Source of the DNA: Acinetobacter schindleri CIP 107287
GTDB lineage: Bacteria > Pseudomonadota > Gammaproteobacteria > Pseudomonadales > Moraxellaceae
Length of the DNA stretch: 64,000 nt
Assembly (NCBI RefSeq): GCF_000368625.1
Contig: NZ_KB849575.1
Coordinates: 365,202 to 429,201 of the forward strand
Direction of reading: 5' to 3'
Shown: positions 38,501 through 47,002 of the stretch, one piece after another
Numbering within the stretch: the first letter of the stretch is position 1
How the letters are laid out: the number at the start of each line of letters is the position of its first letter
Position numbers and translations under genes: made by a program
The notes under the pieces: model-generated
The model's database searches: none
Told to the model about the DNA's origin: nothing
What the model saw: the letters and a program-made list of their open reading frames with translations, nothing else

Positions 38501-38699
38501 AATGACGTCGTTGGCCTTTGGTGCCGGAATTCTGCCACTGGTGTTTGCCTTTGGTGCCGGGGCGGTCAGCCGTCAGGAAATCGGGGTTAGTGTTCTGGGT
38601 GGGGTAATCTTTGGAACTGTGTTGGTGCTGATCTTTATTCCATTTATGTATGTGATGATCCGTAGCCTGTTTCAGAAGAAAAAACAGGAACTGAATTAA
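35598..38699 (+). CDS. RND efflux pump permease (HAE-1 family)
   Basis: This proton-driven inner-membrane antiporter has 1033 residues, the family length. It starts [68 protein letters not shown], the standard HAE-1 N terminus. It shows 12 membrane segments in two halves, with the proton-relay aspartates in [21 protein letters not shown] (TM4). GxxLxxFF-type porter loops lie in between. Such permeases normally need a membrane-fusion protein and an outer-membrane channel, but neither gene is next to it here. The nearest Acinetobacter pump names (AdeB, AdeJ) do not fit by sequence, so I give no symbol. Drug substrates cannot be read from the sequence. Confidence 0.92.
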   Translation: [1033 protein letters not shown]

Positions 38700-38824
38700 G
38701 ATGCTCATCATTTAACTTCAGCTATAAAGATCAATGAAGTAACACCATGCTTCACTCAGCTGAGGCATAGTGAATGAAATTAGAATATAAAAATACATGA
38801 TAACAAGAGGGCAGCAGCGCGCAG

Positions 38825-40153
38825 ATGGATCAGCAAGTTGAACAGGTACGGGAATTATTAAAATTGCATCAGACAGGTGCAGACCAGCAGCTAGCACAAT
38901 TGAATATCGCCGATCAGGCAAGGCTATTAGCCGAACTGAAACCAGCTGAACGGCAGCATCGCTTTGAGCAGCTGCAACGCCCGGTAGAAGTCTTTGAATA
39001 CTTGCCTCTGCATCAGCAGCTTCAGCTTACGGCATCATTATCTCTCGAAGAACTGGTGGCCTTACTGGATGCAATGCATTCGGATGACTTTATTGACCTG
39101 TATAAACAGCTGCCTCTTTCGGTACAGCAGCAATTGCTGGGCAAGCTTTCAGCACAGTCATGTCAGGTACTGAAAGTACTCCATGCCTATCCGGAGGAAA
39201 CTGCCGGTGCATTGATGAGTTCGGATTATTTGACGCTGCCTCCTGAACTCAGCATGAACGAGGCGATTGAAACGCTACGTGATATCGCTGGAAATCATGA
39301 CACGCTGTATCTGATCTATATTGTAGATGCACAGCAACATCTGCTGGGGGTAATTTCATTACGTCAAATTATTCAGGCACTGCCTACCGCGACTATTGCC
39401 GAGGTTATGACGAAAGAAGTGATTTATGGCACGGTGGATGAAGATCAGGAAAAGATTGCACGCACACTGGCTTATTACGACTTTATTGCCTTGCCGATTG
39501 TTGATACTTCCAAAAAGCTGGTCGGGATTGTGACTTATGACGATGCCATGGATATTGCCGAGGCCGAGAGCACGGAGGATTTCCAAAAAGCAGGTGCGGT
39601 GTCACCGCTAGATCAACACAGTATCAAAACTGTGCCGATTTTATCGCTGTATAAAAAGCGGGTATTCTGGCTGGTACTGCTGGTGTTTGGCAGTTTGCTG
39701 TCCAGTTTTGGTATTGCCAAATATGAGGACATCATTGCGGAACATATCGTATTGGTATTTTTCCTGCCGCTGCTGGTGGGAAGTGGCGGGAATGCGGGTT
39801 CTCAGTCTGCTACATTGATGGTTCGGGCATTGGCAACTGGTGATGTACAGTTTTCAGACTGGTTCCGTCTGGTTGGACGGGAGTCTCTGGTGGCGCTGTG
39901 TCTTGGTCTAACTATGGCCTGTGCAGTGTCGATTCTGGGTTATATCCGGGGCGATCTGATGGTTGCCGTAGTACTTGCCATCAGTATGACCGGGATTGTT
40001 TTACTCGGCTGTCTGATCGGCATGAGTCTGCCATTTGTCTTGAATAAGCTGAAACTCGATCCTGCCAGTGCTTCAGCGCCACTGGTGACATCGATCTGCG
40101 ATGCCAGTGGGGTGGTGGTGTATTTGTTCGTGGCATCCAGACTTTTGTTTTAA
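38825..40153 (+). CDS. mgtE: Magnesium transporter MgtE
   Basis: MgtE is a Mg2+-gated channel of the inner membrane. The 442-residue protein has the MgtE N domain (alpha-superhelix, residues about 1-130), a CBS pair at about 130-250 (VMTKEVIYGTVDEDQEKIARTLAYYDFIALPIVDTSKKLVGIVTYDDAMDIAEAESTEDFQKAGAV), and five membrane segments. LVVFFLPLLVGSGGNAGSQSATLMVRALATG is the pore signature. The C terminus ICDASGVVVYLFVAS is also typical. It lies 125 nt after the RND gene, with its own promoter likely. Confidence 0.95.
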   Translation: MDQQVEQVRELLKLHQTGADQQLAQLNIADQARLLAELKPAERQHRFEQLQRPVEVFEYLPLHQQLQLTASLSLEELVALLDAMHSDDFIDLYKQLPLSVQQQLLGKLSAQSCQVLKVLHAYPEETAGALMSSDYLTLPPELSMNEAIETLRDIAGNHDTLYLIYIVDAQQHLLGVISLRQIIQALPTATIAEVMTKEVIYGTVDEDQEKIARTLAYYDFIALPIVDTSKKLVGIVTYDDAMDIAEAESTEDFQKAGAVSPLDQHSIKTVPILSLYKKRVFWLVLLVFGSLLSSFGIAKYEDIIAEHIVLVFFLPLLVGSGGNAGSQSATLMVRALATGDVQFSDWFRLVGRESLVALCLGLTMACAVSILGYIRGDLMVAVVLAISMTGIVLLGCLIGMSLPFVLNKLKLDPASASAPLVTSICDASGVVVYLFVASRLLF

Positions 40154-40232
40154 GTTAATAAAATTACGCTATATTTTTGATATCTAATTAGGTTAGGCTG
40201 AATCATTACACAATGATAAACGGGTTGTTCCG

Positions 40233-40826
40233 ATGATTGAGACAGACAACAGCAACTCACCAAAACTGACACAACAGGAAGTCATTCGCCTGGAACGGGA
40301 TTTGGCCAAGTTTGCCAATATGATGGACTCCGTAGTCCGGATTCCGTTTACCAAGCAGGGTGTTGGTGCTGATGCTGCACTCAGTACCGTACCTGTGGCG
40401 GGAGATCTGGCTGGTTTTGCCTTGACCTGTTATGCCATTTATAAGGCACGTCAGATCGGAGTGCCACAGTCCAAACTGAATCCGGTCATTAAATTGGCAA
40501 CCATGGACGCCGTGGTCGGTTTCATTCCCGTGGCTGGAACCATCTTCGACATTTTTATCCGTCCTAGCCGTAAGGCCTTAGATATCGTGCATGATCATAT
40601 CCGTGAGGAATACCAGATCCACACGGATCGGCATGTGGTACATCCTTTTCTGCATGAAAAACTGGAACAGAAACAGCAGCAGTCTGCATTCTGGCGCAAT
40701 CCAGTGGTTGCCTGGATCTGGATTCATATTCCGGATATTCTGGGTACCATCTTCCTGATTCTGTTTGTACTGGCAATTGGCTGGGGCGGGATGGCCCTGT
40801 ATCAATGGATCAGTCAAACTGCTTAA
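40233..40826 (+). CDS. DUF4112 membrane protein
   Basis: The 197-residue protein matches the DUF4112 pattern: RLERDLAKFANMMDSVVRIPFTKQGVGADAALSTVPVAGDLAGFALTCYAIYKARQIGVP and TMDAVVGFIPVAGTIFDIFIRPSRKAL. It has two shallow Gly/Pro-rich hydrophobic segments and one true C-terminal membrane segment (ILGTIFLILFVLAIGWGGMALYQW). The function of DUF4112 is not known. It follows mgtE by 79 nt and is convergent with htpX across a terminator. Confidence 0.88.
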   Translation: MIETDNSNSPKLTQQEVIRLERDLAKFANMMDSVVRIPFTKQGVGADAALSTVPVAGDLAGFALTCYAIYKARQIGVPQSKLNPVIKLATMDAVVGFIPVAGTIFDIFIRPSRKALDIVHDHIREEYQIHTDRHVVHPFLHEKLEQKQQQSAFWRNPVVAWIWIHIPDILGTIFLILFVLAIGWGGMALYQWISQTA

Positions 40827-40844
40827 ACACAAAAGTATAAATAA

Positions 40845-40872
40845 AAGAAAAGCCTCCGTCAGGAGGCTTTTC
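40845..40872. terminator. Bidirectional terminator
   Basis: AAAAGCCTCC, loop and GGAGGCTTTT form a hairpin between DUF4112 and htpX. The T run is short in both directions (four bases), so it is moderate in strength. Confidence 0.82.
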
Positions 40873-40895
40873 GGTATAGCGTTGTGCTCAGTAGA

Positions 40896-41801
40896 TTAAG
40901 GACAATCAAGCTGATGCAAAGCGGCTACACGTTGTTCAATCGTTGGATGTGTCTGGAACAATGCAGCTAAGCTGAAACCTTGTTCTTGACCTGCTGAAAT
41001 TGCAAAGGCTTTCATTTCTTTCGGCATGGCATCTGGCATTTCAGATTCTGCCTGTAAGCGTAATAGCGCAGAAATCATGGCCTGTTTACCTGCTAAACGT
41101 GCACCGGCTTCATCGGCACGGTATTCACGATGACGTGAGAACCACATCACGATAGCGGATGCCAGGATACCAAATACGATATCAAGCACAATGGTAATCA
41201 CGAAGAAAGCAATTCCTGGTGCTTCACCATCTTCACGGCCAAATACGTTACGGTCGATAAAATCACCAGCAACACGGGCAAAGAACATGACGAAGGCGTT
41301 GACCACACCCTGAATCAGAGCAAGTGTTACCATGTCACCATTGGCAACGTGACCAATTTCATGGGCAAGTACAGCACGTAACTCATCTTTGTTCATGCGT
41401 TCTAGCAAGCCTGTAGAAACAGACACCAGTGCATCGTTTTTGTTCCAGCCGGTCGCGAAGGCGTTTGACTGGTAAGATGGGAAAATACCCACTTCTGGCA
41501 TTTTAATACCAGCGCGCTGAGATAGCTGTGCTACTTCCTGTAATAACCATGCTTCTGCCTGGTTACGAGGAGCATTCGGATCAATCAGTTCAGTACCAGT
41601 AGTCTTCTTCGCCATCCATTTAGACATGAATAGTGAGATTAAAGAACCCACCATACCGAACACAAAACAGATCACTAGCAGGTTGCCTAGATTCAAGCCA
41701 CCCGCGCCATGGTAACTACCGACACCGAAGAGTGACAAGATAATGCCAGCTACAACCAGTACCGCGAGGTTGGTTAGCAAAAACAAACCAATCCGCATCA
41801 T
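40896..41801 (-). CDS. htpX: Protease HtpX
   Basis: HtpX is an inner-membrane zinc metalloprotease that degrades misfolded membrane proteins, overlapping in role with FtsH (also in this window). The 301-residue protein has two N-terminal membrane segments (about 5-24 and 38-60). The zinc-binding motif HEIGH is at residues 147-151 ([17 protein letters not shown]), two more membrane segments follow at about 160-210, and the third zinc ligand is in [15 protein letters not shown]. Family length. It is convergent with DUF4112. Confidence 0.96.
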   Translation of the reverse strand: MMRIGLFLLTNLAVLVVAGIILSLFGVGSYHGAGGLNLGNLLVICFVFGMVGSLISLFMSKWMAKKTTGTELIDPNAPRNQAEAWLLQEVAQLSQRAGIKMPEVGIFPSYQSNAFATGWNKNDALVSVSTGLLERMNKDELRAVLAHEIGHVANGDMVTLALIQGVVNAFVMFFARVAGDFIDRNVFGREDGEAPGIAFFVITIVLDIVFGILASAIVMWFSRHREYRADEAGARLAGKQAMISALLRLQAESEMPDAMPKEMKAFAISAGQEQGFSLAALFQTHPTIEQRVAALHQLDCP

Positions 41802-41971
41802 TGAGAAATCCTCTTATTATAGAAAAATAATCTGATTAGCAAATTACAATCATTACCCTCAATATGAGGTGAAATGACTCAAATTTCAAGAAAAAAAATA
41901 GTAAATTACGCAGAATTTACCTCCTCACCATGATCAATCAAAACTTAGGATGAATGATGAAGAGGAGGGGC

Positions 41972-42835
41972 TTAATCGTTGATATATATTCTGGCGGATG
42001 CAGTGGCATGTGCGGTGGCATAAGATCCGGCAGGCGCATCAGTGAAGCTGCCATCTGCATTGGCAATGATCTGACGCTGATAATTGCTGGCTTTGATGGT
42101 AGGTGCTGCTGACGTTTTATAATTGGCAGAGCTGGCCAGAATCTTGGCGGTTTCAACCGGTGCCGCAGCGGCAGTCAGATTAACGCCACTGGAATATAGA
42201 TTGTGATACCGGCTGGTCACACGGCGTACATAGTCTTGTGTTTCGCGGAAGGGGGGGATACCGCCATATTTGCTGACATTGCCTTCACCAGCGTTATAAC
42301 CTGCCAGTGCTAAAGCGGTATTACCATTAAAACGTTTCATTAACCAGGCCAGATATTTGGCACCTGCCATAATATTCTGATGCGGATCATAAGCATTGGA
42401 TACATTAAAGCGGCGTGCGGTAGCAGGCATGAGCTGCATTAGTCCCTGAGCACCGACTGGAGAACGGGCATGGACATTAAAGCCGGATTCAGTATGCATT
42501 ACAGCCTTGATCAGACCTTCAGAAATACCGTGCTTTTGTGCAGCCTCACGGATAATTGAATCAAAGGCATTTTTGTTTTTGCTATAGCTCGGCAATACCG
42601 AAGCCTCACTTGAGCCCCAGTTGCTATAGCTATGAATGTTACTGTCCGGATAATAGGTCTTTTTTTCTACTTTTAGATTACTGTAGCGACCTTTATTATT
42701 CGTCAGCAGGGTAACACCATTGCTATCTTTCATTTGATAGATCGTCTGACCTGCATGCGAAAAAGCAGCAGTTCCCATCAAAATATAAAGACAACTTAGT
42801 ACAGAAGTCCCCTTAAACCACAAATTTTTATTCAT
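41972..42835 (-). CDS. SLT-domain lytic transglycosylase with a signal peptide
   Basis: The 287-residue protein starts at ATG 42835 (MNKNLWFKGTSVLSCLYILMGTAAFSHA, a clear signal peptide cut after SHA). The frame reaches 42889 but adds no useful residues. Next is a DUF4124-like stretch (TIYQMKDSNGVTLLTNNKG), then an SLT domain. In that domain catalytic Glu lies in IKAVMHTESGFNVHARSPVGAQGLMQLMPATA, and AGYNAGEGNVSKYGGIPPFRETQDYVRRV follows. It should cleave peptidoglycan glycosidic bonds in the periplasm. The C-terminal 70 residues are Ala/Ser-rich and disordered. It is the first of two SLT proteins in the window. Confidence 0.92.
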   Translation of the reverse strand: MNKNLWFKGTSVLSCLYILMGTAAFSHAGQTIYQMKDSNGVTLLTNNKGRYSNLKVEKKTYYPDSNIHSYSNWGSSEASVLPSYSKNKNAFDSIIREAAQKHGISEGLIKAVMHTESGFNVHARSPVGAQGLMQLMPATARRFNVSNAYDPHQNIMAGAKYLAWLMKRFNGNTALALAGYNAGEGNVSKYGGIPPFRETQDYVRRVTSRYHNLYSSGVNLTAAAAPVETAKILASSANYKTSAAPTIKASNYQRQIIANADGSFTDAPAGSYATAHATASARIYIND

Positions 42836-43337
42836 TGTAAGTATATGTATTGAACATTTGTCCCCAAAACTTACTACAGAGTTTAACAAAATTTACTGTA
42901 ATGAAAAGTGATGAGCGACGCATTTATAAACAAGTTTGTAAATGCAAGTCCCTAATGTTGAAGAACTAACCAAAAAAAATATTTATTTTTTTTTAATATG
43001 GCTTTCTTGACACACTTAAGTTATTGATTTTAAATATAAAATAAATTGGTTAAAAAATGATCAATTTAAATAGAACCCTTATTTTTGGGGCCGATAAAGC
43101 TGTCAAGTCGTTTTAAATCCACAAAGTTATCCACAGGTTTTGTGGAAAACTGTGGAAAAGTCCAAAACATAAGCATCCTGGATAAAAAATGAACTGTTTC
43201 GTTCAATTTATCAATCTAAATAAAACATGAAGTTTAGAGTATTACTTCAATAACAGGAAAATAAATTCTTTTGATGCGAGAAGCACCCGAATCGGATAAA
43301 ATTGCGCGGTATTTTTATTTATGGGTTATTCTCGTCT
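42836..43337. other. Long AT-rich spacer with DnaA-box-like repeats upstream of ttcA
   Basis: The 502-nt spacer between the divergent transglycosylase and ttcA is strongly AT-rich at 42955-43080. A promoter-like TTGACA at about 43008 with a downstream AT box is visible. A block at 43115-43160 holds repeated TCCACA/TGTGGA elements, listed separately. I see no credible coding sequence. Confidence 0.6.
43127..43159. promoter_or_regulatory. Cluster of three DnaA-box-like 9-mers
   Basis: TTATCCACA at 43127-43135 is a perfect DnaA box. TGTGGAAAA occurs at 43141-43149 and 43151-43159, and reads TTTTCCACA on the other strand, one mismatch from the consensus. The first box also pairs with the second (TCCACA/TGTGGA) as an inverted repeat around GGTTT. 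Confidence 0.6.
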
Positions 43338-44264
43338 ATGTACTCGCCAGTTGAATCCGAGCAAGGATTTAATTTCAAACCGGAATTGCCAACAAGCTCT
43401 GCCTATTACCGTTTGTTGAAAAAGCTTCGCCGTCAGGTCGGACACGCTATTCGTGACTTTAAAATGATCGAAGATGGCGACAAGGTCATGGTATGTATTT
43501 CTGGTGGTAAAGACAGCTATACCTTGTTAGATATCATGCTGCAGTTCAAGCGTATCGCACCTATCAACTTTGATGTGGTTGCAGTAAACCTGGACCAGAA
43601 ACAGCCGGGCTTCCCTGAAGATGTATTACCACGTTATCTTGAAGAAAATAACATTCCGTATTACATCCTGGAAAAAGACACTTACAGCATTACCAAGAAG
43701 CTAACGCCTGAAGGCAAGACTTACTGTGCCGTATGTTCTCGTCTGCGCCGTGGCTCGCTGTATGGTTTCGCGCAAGAAATTGGTGCGACCAAAGTTGCGC
43801 TCGGTCATCACCGTGATGACATCCTGGCGACGTTCTTCCTGAACCTGTTCCATGGCGGCAGCTTAAAAGCGATGCCACCAAAACTGTTGTCTTCAGACAA
43901 GAAGAACATCCTGATCCGTCCACTGGCTTATGTGGAAGAGAAGGACATCATCAAATATGCCGAGATGCGTCAGTTCCCGATCATTCCGTGTAACCTGTGT
44001 GGTTCTCAGGAAAACCTGCAACGTGCCATTATTAATGACATGCTGCGTGACTGGGATAAAGCTCATCCGAAACGTCTGCACAGCATTTTCGGTGCACTGC
44101 AAAATGTTTCACCGTCACAACTGGCTGACCGTGAACTGTTTGACTTCGAGGCACTCGACAGCCAACGTGAATTCGACTTTAAAGATTCTTGCTCAACTGA
44201 AGAAGCAGTAGAAGGCGAAAGCAAACGAATTAATATGGTCAACCTCGGTTTTGCTGCGGATTAA
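43338..44264 (+). CDS. ttcA: tRNA 2-thiocytidine(32) synthetase TtcA
   Basis: TtcA thiolates cytidine 32 in certain tRNAs using ATP and an Fe-S cluster. The 308-residue protein has the PP-loop motif SGGKDS ([16 protein letters not shown]), and the cysteine motifs [10 protein letters not shown] and [12 protein letters not shown] that hold the cluster. [19 protein letters not shown] is the core ATPase motif. I start at ATG 43338; the longer TTG frame from 43302 has no ribosome site. An imperfect 12-bp hairpin follows the stop at 44274-44304. Confidence 0.96.
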   Translation: MYSPVESEQGFNFKPELPTSSAYYRLLKKLRRQVGHAIRDFKMIEDGDKVMVCISGGKDSYTLLDIMLQFKRIAPINFDVVAVNLDQKQPGFPEDVLPRYLEENNIPYYILEKDTYSITKKLTPEGKTYCAVCSRLRRGSLYGFAQEIGATKVALGHHRDDILATFFLNLFHGGSLKAMPPKLLSSDKKNILIRPLAYVEEKDIIKYAEMRQFPIIPCNLCGSQENLQRAIINDMLRDWDKAHPKRLHSIFGALQNVSPSQLADRELFDFEALDSQREFDFKDSCSTEEAVEGESKRINMVNLGFAAD

Positions 44265-44273
44265 GACCTTTTT

Positions 44274-44304
44274 GACGGGTATTCATTCAAGTTGAATGCC
44301 CGTC
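44274..44304 (+). terminator. Possible terminator hairpin after ttcA
   Basis: GACGGGTATTCA pairs with TGAATGCCCGTC over 12 bp with one G-U and a 7-nt loop, 9 nt past the ttcA stop. There is no T tract, so it may be a Rho-dependent or stabilising hairpin. Confidence 0.45.
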
Positions 44305-44490
44305 AAGCCTTATCAATCAAGGCGATGTACATAAAAACAGAAAGATAATGACAAAAATTGAACGCTGCGTACAAAATTCGTTAGCCATTCGACAAATGAT
44401 CATGTTATAACAATCTGCAAGCGCAATAGCGTCAACAATGATGTTGTCTGGATAGACGACACACACGAACTAATAAATTGAGGAAAGATC

Positions 44491-44874
44491 ATGCCTGCTT
44501 TTTTAACTGATGATTGGTTTTCAACTGTAGAAACTCTGACTGCTCAAGCAGGTGACCTAAACCTGGCGCCAGCGCTTGCGAATCTTGCAATCAATCTGGT
44601 GGTTGCGGACGCTACAGGTAATACTGAATTATCTTTAGATGGTGGAGCGATCAAAAAAGGTCTGTCTTCAAATGCGAAGACTACGCTGAACATGGATGCA
44701 GAAACTCTGCGTAAAGTATTCCTTGAGTTTGACATGGCTGCTGCAATGCAAGCATTCATGACCGGTAAGATCAAGGTTCAGGGGGATATGTCTCAGCTGA
44801 TGGCATTGCAAACTGCAAAACCAAGCCAAGAGCAAAAAGATCTGTTCAAGAAAGTGCTTGAACAAACAACCTGA
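44491..44874 (+). CDS. SCP2 sterol-binding-domain protein
   Basis: The 127-residue protein has the small SCP2 fold: INLVVADATGNTELSLDGGAIKKGLSSNAKTTLNMDAETLRKVFLEFDMAAAMQAFMTGKIKVQGDMSQLMALQ. The C-terminal FMTGKIKVQGDMSQLM is the usual SCP2 signature. Stand-alone bacterial SCP2 proteins bind lipids or acyl-CoA-like molecules, and the ligand here is unknown. A good ribosome site (TGAGGAAAG) precedes ATG 44491. It stands alone between ttcA and a convergent transglycosylase. Confidence 0.88.
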   Translation: MPAFLTDDWFSTVETLTAQAGDLNLAPALANLAINLVVADATGNTELSLDGGAIKKGLSSNAKTTLNMDAETLRKVFLEFDMAAAMQAFMTGKIKVQGDMSQLMALQTAKPSQEQKDLFKKVLEQTT

Positions 44875-44890
44875 TCAGTCCTATCTGCAT

Positions 44891-44923
44891 AAAAAAAGCT
44901 TACCCCAGGGTAAGCTTTTTTTA
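44891..44923. terminator. Bidirectional terminator
   Basis: AAAAAAAGCTTACC and GGGTAAGCTTTTTTT form a hairpin, 16 nt past the SCP2 stop and 14 nt past the stop of the convergent transglycosylase. Confidence 0.92.
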
Positions 44924-44936
44924 TGGCTTGAATAAA

Positions 44937-46052
44937 TTAGATATTCACAAGCTCTGAACTTTTAATCTGTTCCAGATAAGAACGGATACGGGTTACATAT
45001 TGCAACGCCTGACGATAACGGCCATTACTGGCTTTGTTATGCTCCAGATAGCTATACAGGTTCACCCAGTTATCCGGATCCTTACCCTGGTTACGGATAC
45101 TGTTCTGAATTTTCTGAACTGCACCCGGACCCATGTTATAGGCTACTAAGGCATACCAGTTACGGTCCGGCATAGGAATATGCTCAAAGCGTGACAGCAT
45201 CTTGTCATAGTATTTCGCACCGCCCTCAATACTTTGAACAGGATCGGTACGGTTATTTACACCCATTGCCTTTGCGGTTGAGCTTGTCAGCATCATCAGA
45301 CCACGGACACCGGTCGGGGACACGGAGTTTGGCTTGAGATAAGATTCCTGGTAGCCGATCGCGGCGAGCAGATGCCAGTCCAGGCCGTATTGCTGTGCAG
45401 ATCGCTGGAAGCTGGCCTTGTAAATGGGGAGGCGCTGGCTAAGATCCTGATGGATATTATCCTTGAAATGCTCCTCGACTACATTCTGATTGTAAAAGGA
45501 AGCGAGCTGATTGATTGCGCCGCTTTGCTTGCTGTTACATACGAAATTACTTGCAGTCTGGCTCAATGGATCATTGGCTGATTTGAAAACCCAGTTCAGG
45601 TTGGCATTCAGGCCTTTAGACGACAGAGAACTGCCATCACCACAAGTTGCAGAGAATGACGTCAGTTTACGCGCTTCAATGCTGCTGATACTGCTTGTAG
45701 TCATTGCCATGTTGGCTTTGCCTTGAGCAACCATTTTCAATGCAGTGGCATCATCGCTGACTGTTTTGAAATCCAGTTTTACATTCATGTTTTTGGCATA
45801 GTTACGAACCAGATCATAACCAAAACCATGCAGGTGACCGCCTTCTTCAAACACTGTGGTCGGGCTCTTCACAGCAACGACAGTAAGCTTATTGCTGTTA
45901 ACGACACTATCAAACTGATGTGCTGGTGTTTTACTTGCATTGATGGCGTGGAATGGAACAAGCGCAGTGCTCAATACAAGAATTTTTACAGGGAGAGAGG
46001 AAAATAAAGATCTTAGGCAAAGCCTCGACCCAGAAGATGAACTACTGTGCAT
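44937..46052 (-). CDS. MltF-like lytic transglycosylase with a reduced solute-binding module
   Basis: The 371-residue protein has a signal peptide (LPVKILVLSTALVPFHAINA), a shortened substrate-binding-protein-like region, then an SLT domain. The N-terminal region (LTVVAVKSPTTVFEEGGHLHGFGYDLVRNYAKNMNVKLDFKTVSDDATALKMVAQGKANMAMTTSS) matches the first half of the bacterial amino-acid-binding fold, but the second lobe is mostly missing. In MltF (E. coli 518 residues) that domain is complete. The SLT part carries catalytic Glu in LAAIGYQESYLKPNSVSPTGVRGLMMLT. No lipobox is visible, so it is probably periplasmic rather than anchored. Confidence 0.87.
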   Translation of the reverse strand: MHSSSSSGSRLCLRSLFSSLPVKILVLSTALVPFHAINASKTPAHQFDSVVNSNKLTVVAVKSPTTVFEEGGHLHGFGYDLVRNYAKNMNVKLDFKTVSDDATALKMVAQGKANMAMTTSSISSIEARKLTSFSATCGDGSSLSSKGLNANLNWVFKSANDPLSQTASNFVCNSKQSGAINQLASFYNQNVVEEHFKDNIHQDLSQRLPIYKASFQRSAQQYGLDWHLLAAIGYQESYLKPNSVSPTGVRGLMMLTSSTAKAMGVNNRTDPVQSIEGGAKYYDKMLSRFEHIPMPDRNWYALVAYNMGPGAVQKIQNSIRNQGKDPDNWVNLYSYLEHNKASNGRYRQALQYVTRIRSYLEQIKSSELVNI

Positions 46053-46419
46053 GTTGTCTCCGCTACAAGTAATTTATGCCCTCGAAAGTTTTAGGCAAAA
46101 GACACCACAGAACTTTCTTAAAGTTGATAAATTCAATTAGGGTTGGGCAGTCATGACGTCATTCAAAATGACTTGGGATTAAACGGCAATGTGTAGAAAA
46201 ACTACACAGAGTAAAAAATAAACAAAGTTAATTAGATGTGCGCATGGTAATGATCAAAAAATAGATTGTCAAATTTTGTACGCAAAAATGTTTAAAAATG
46301 TAATTTAAGTATTTAAAATCATTGGAAAATTTTTTTAGTATTATGTTTGCTTGTTAAAATAGCCAATAAAATAGGGCAGTTAGCAAGGAAAATGATGTCA
46401 TGAGTGGTGTAAGAAAACG
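46053..46419. other. Spacer between the MltF-like gene and greB
   Basis: The 367-nt AT-rich spacer separates two divergent genes. It contains a small perfect hairpin (TGTGTAG, AAAAA, CTACACA) at 46189-46207 and an AT-rich run near 46320-46375 that probably holds the greB promoter. I see no credible gene. Confidence 0.55.
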
Positions 46420-46914
46420 ATGAAATCCAATTTGATTACCCGTGGTGGGCATGACAAATTAGTGGCAGAACTTAAATATCTGTGGCATGAAGAACGACCG
46501 GAAATCACTAAAAAAGTGAACTGGGCCGCCAGCCTCGGCGACCGTTCTGAAAACGCTGATTACCAGTATAACAAGCAGCTGTTACGCAAGATCGACCGTC
46601 GTGTCCGTTATTTGGGCAAACGTCTGGAAGAGCTACGGATCATTGACTTTTCACCTGAGCAGGAAGGGAAGGTTTACTTTGGTGCTTGGGTCGAAATTGA
46701 AAATGAAGCCGGAGAACAAAAGACTTTACGTATAGTGGGAGTCGATGAAATTTATGACCATCATCCACAGCATATTTCGATTGATTCGCCAATGGCACGT
46801 GCGCTGCTTGGCAAGCAGGTTGATGATGAAGCAGAAGTAATAACACCCTCTGGTAAGAAAGTCTGGTTCATCAATACCATCCGCTATGAAAAGCCTGAAA
46901 ATTCAGCAAATTGA
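46420..46914 (+). CDS. greB: Transcript cleavage factor GreB
   Basis: GreB rescues backtracked RNA polymerase and can release longer RNA ends than GreA. The 164-residue protein has the signature NWAASLGDRSENADYQYNKQLLRKIDRRVRYLGKRLEELRIID, where GDRSENADYQYNK replaces the GreA form GDLKENAEY and is the GreB hallmark, with the basic patch. The C-terminal domain reads HISIDSPMARALLGKQVDDEAEVITPSGKKVWFINTIRY. greA is also present in this window, so the cell has both factors. Confidence 0.95.
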   Translation: MKSNLITRGGHDKLVAELKYLWHEERPEITKKVNWAASLGDRSENADYQYNKQLLRKIDRRVRYLGKRLEELRIIDFSPEQEGKVYFGAWVEIENEAGEQKTLRIVGVDEIYDHHPQHISIDSPMARALLGKQVDDEAEVITPSGKKVWFINTIRYEKPENSAN

Positions 46915-46964
46915 CCGAATTGATTTTATTTTGTGCATTTGATAGCTAAATTTCTCAAAAATAT

Positions 46965-46993
46965 TTGCCAAGCCGGATTTTTATTTATATGAT
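46965..46993 (+). promoter_or_regulatory. Promoter of the first tRNA-Ser
   Basis: TTGCCA (46965-46970), 17-nt spacer and TATGAT (46988-46993), followed by GGCGCCC just before the tRNA. The same boxes, spacing and GC-rich discriminator precede the second copy and tRNA-Leu. Confidence 0.85.
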
Positions 46994-47002
46994 GGCGCCC
47001 AT

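Noticed and set aside
35598..38699. Naming the RND permease AdeB or AdeJ
   Set aside because: Its N terminus and porter sequence differ from those I recall for both pumps, and the partner genes are missing.
43127..43159. Calling the DnaA-box cluster the replication origin
   Set aside because: There are only three boxes, no dnaA, rpmH or gyrB nearby, and no skew information. It is kept as a regulatory candidate only.
42836..43337. Search for CRISPR repeats or riboswitches in the long AT-rich spacer
   Set aside because: No regularly spaced repeats or known riboswitch core was seen. The same held for other spacers of the window.
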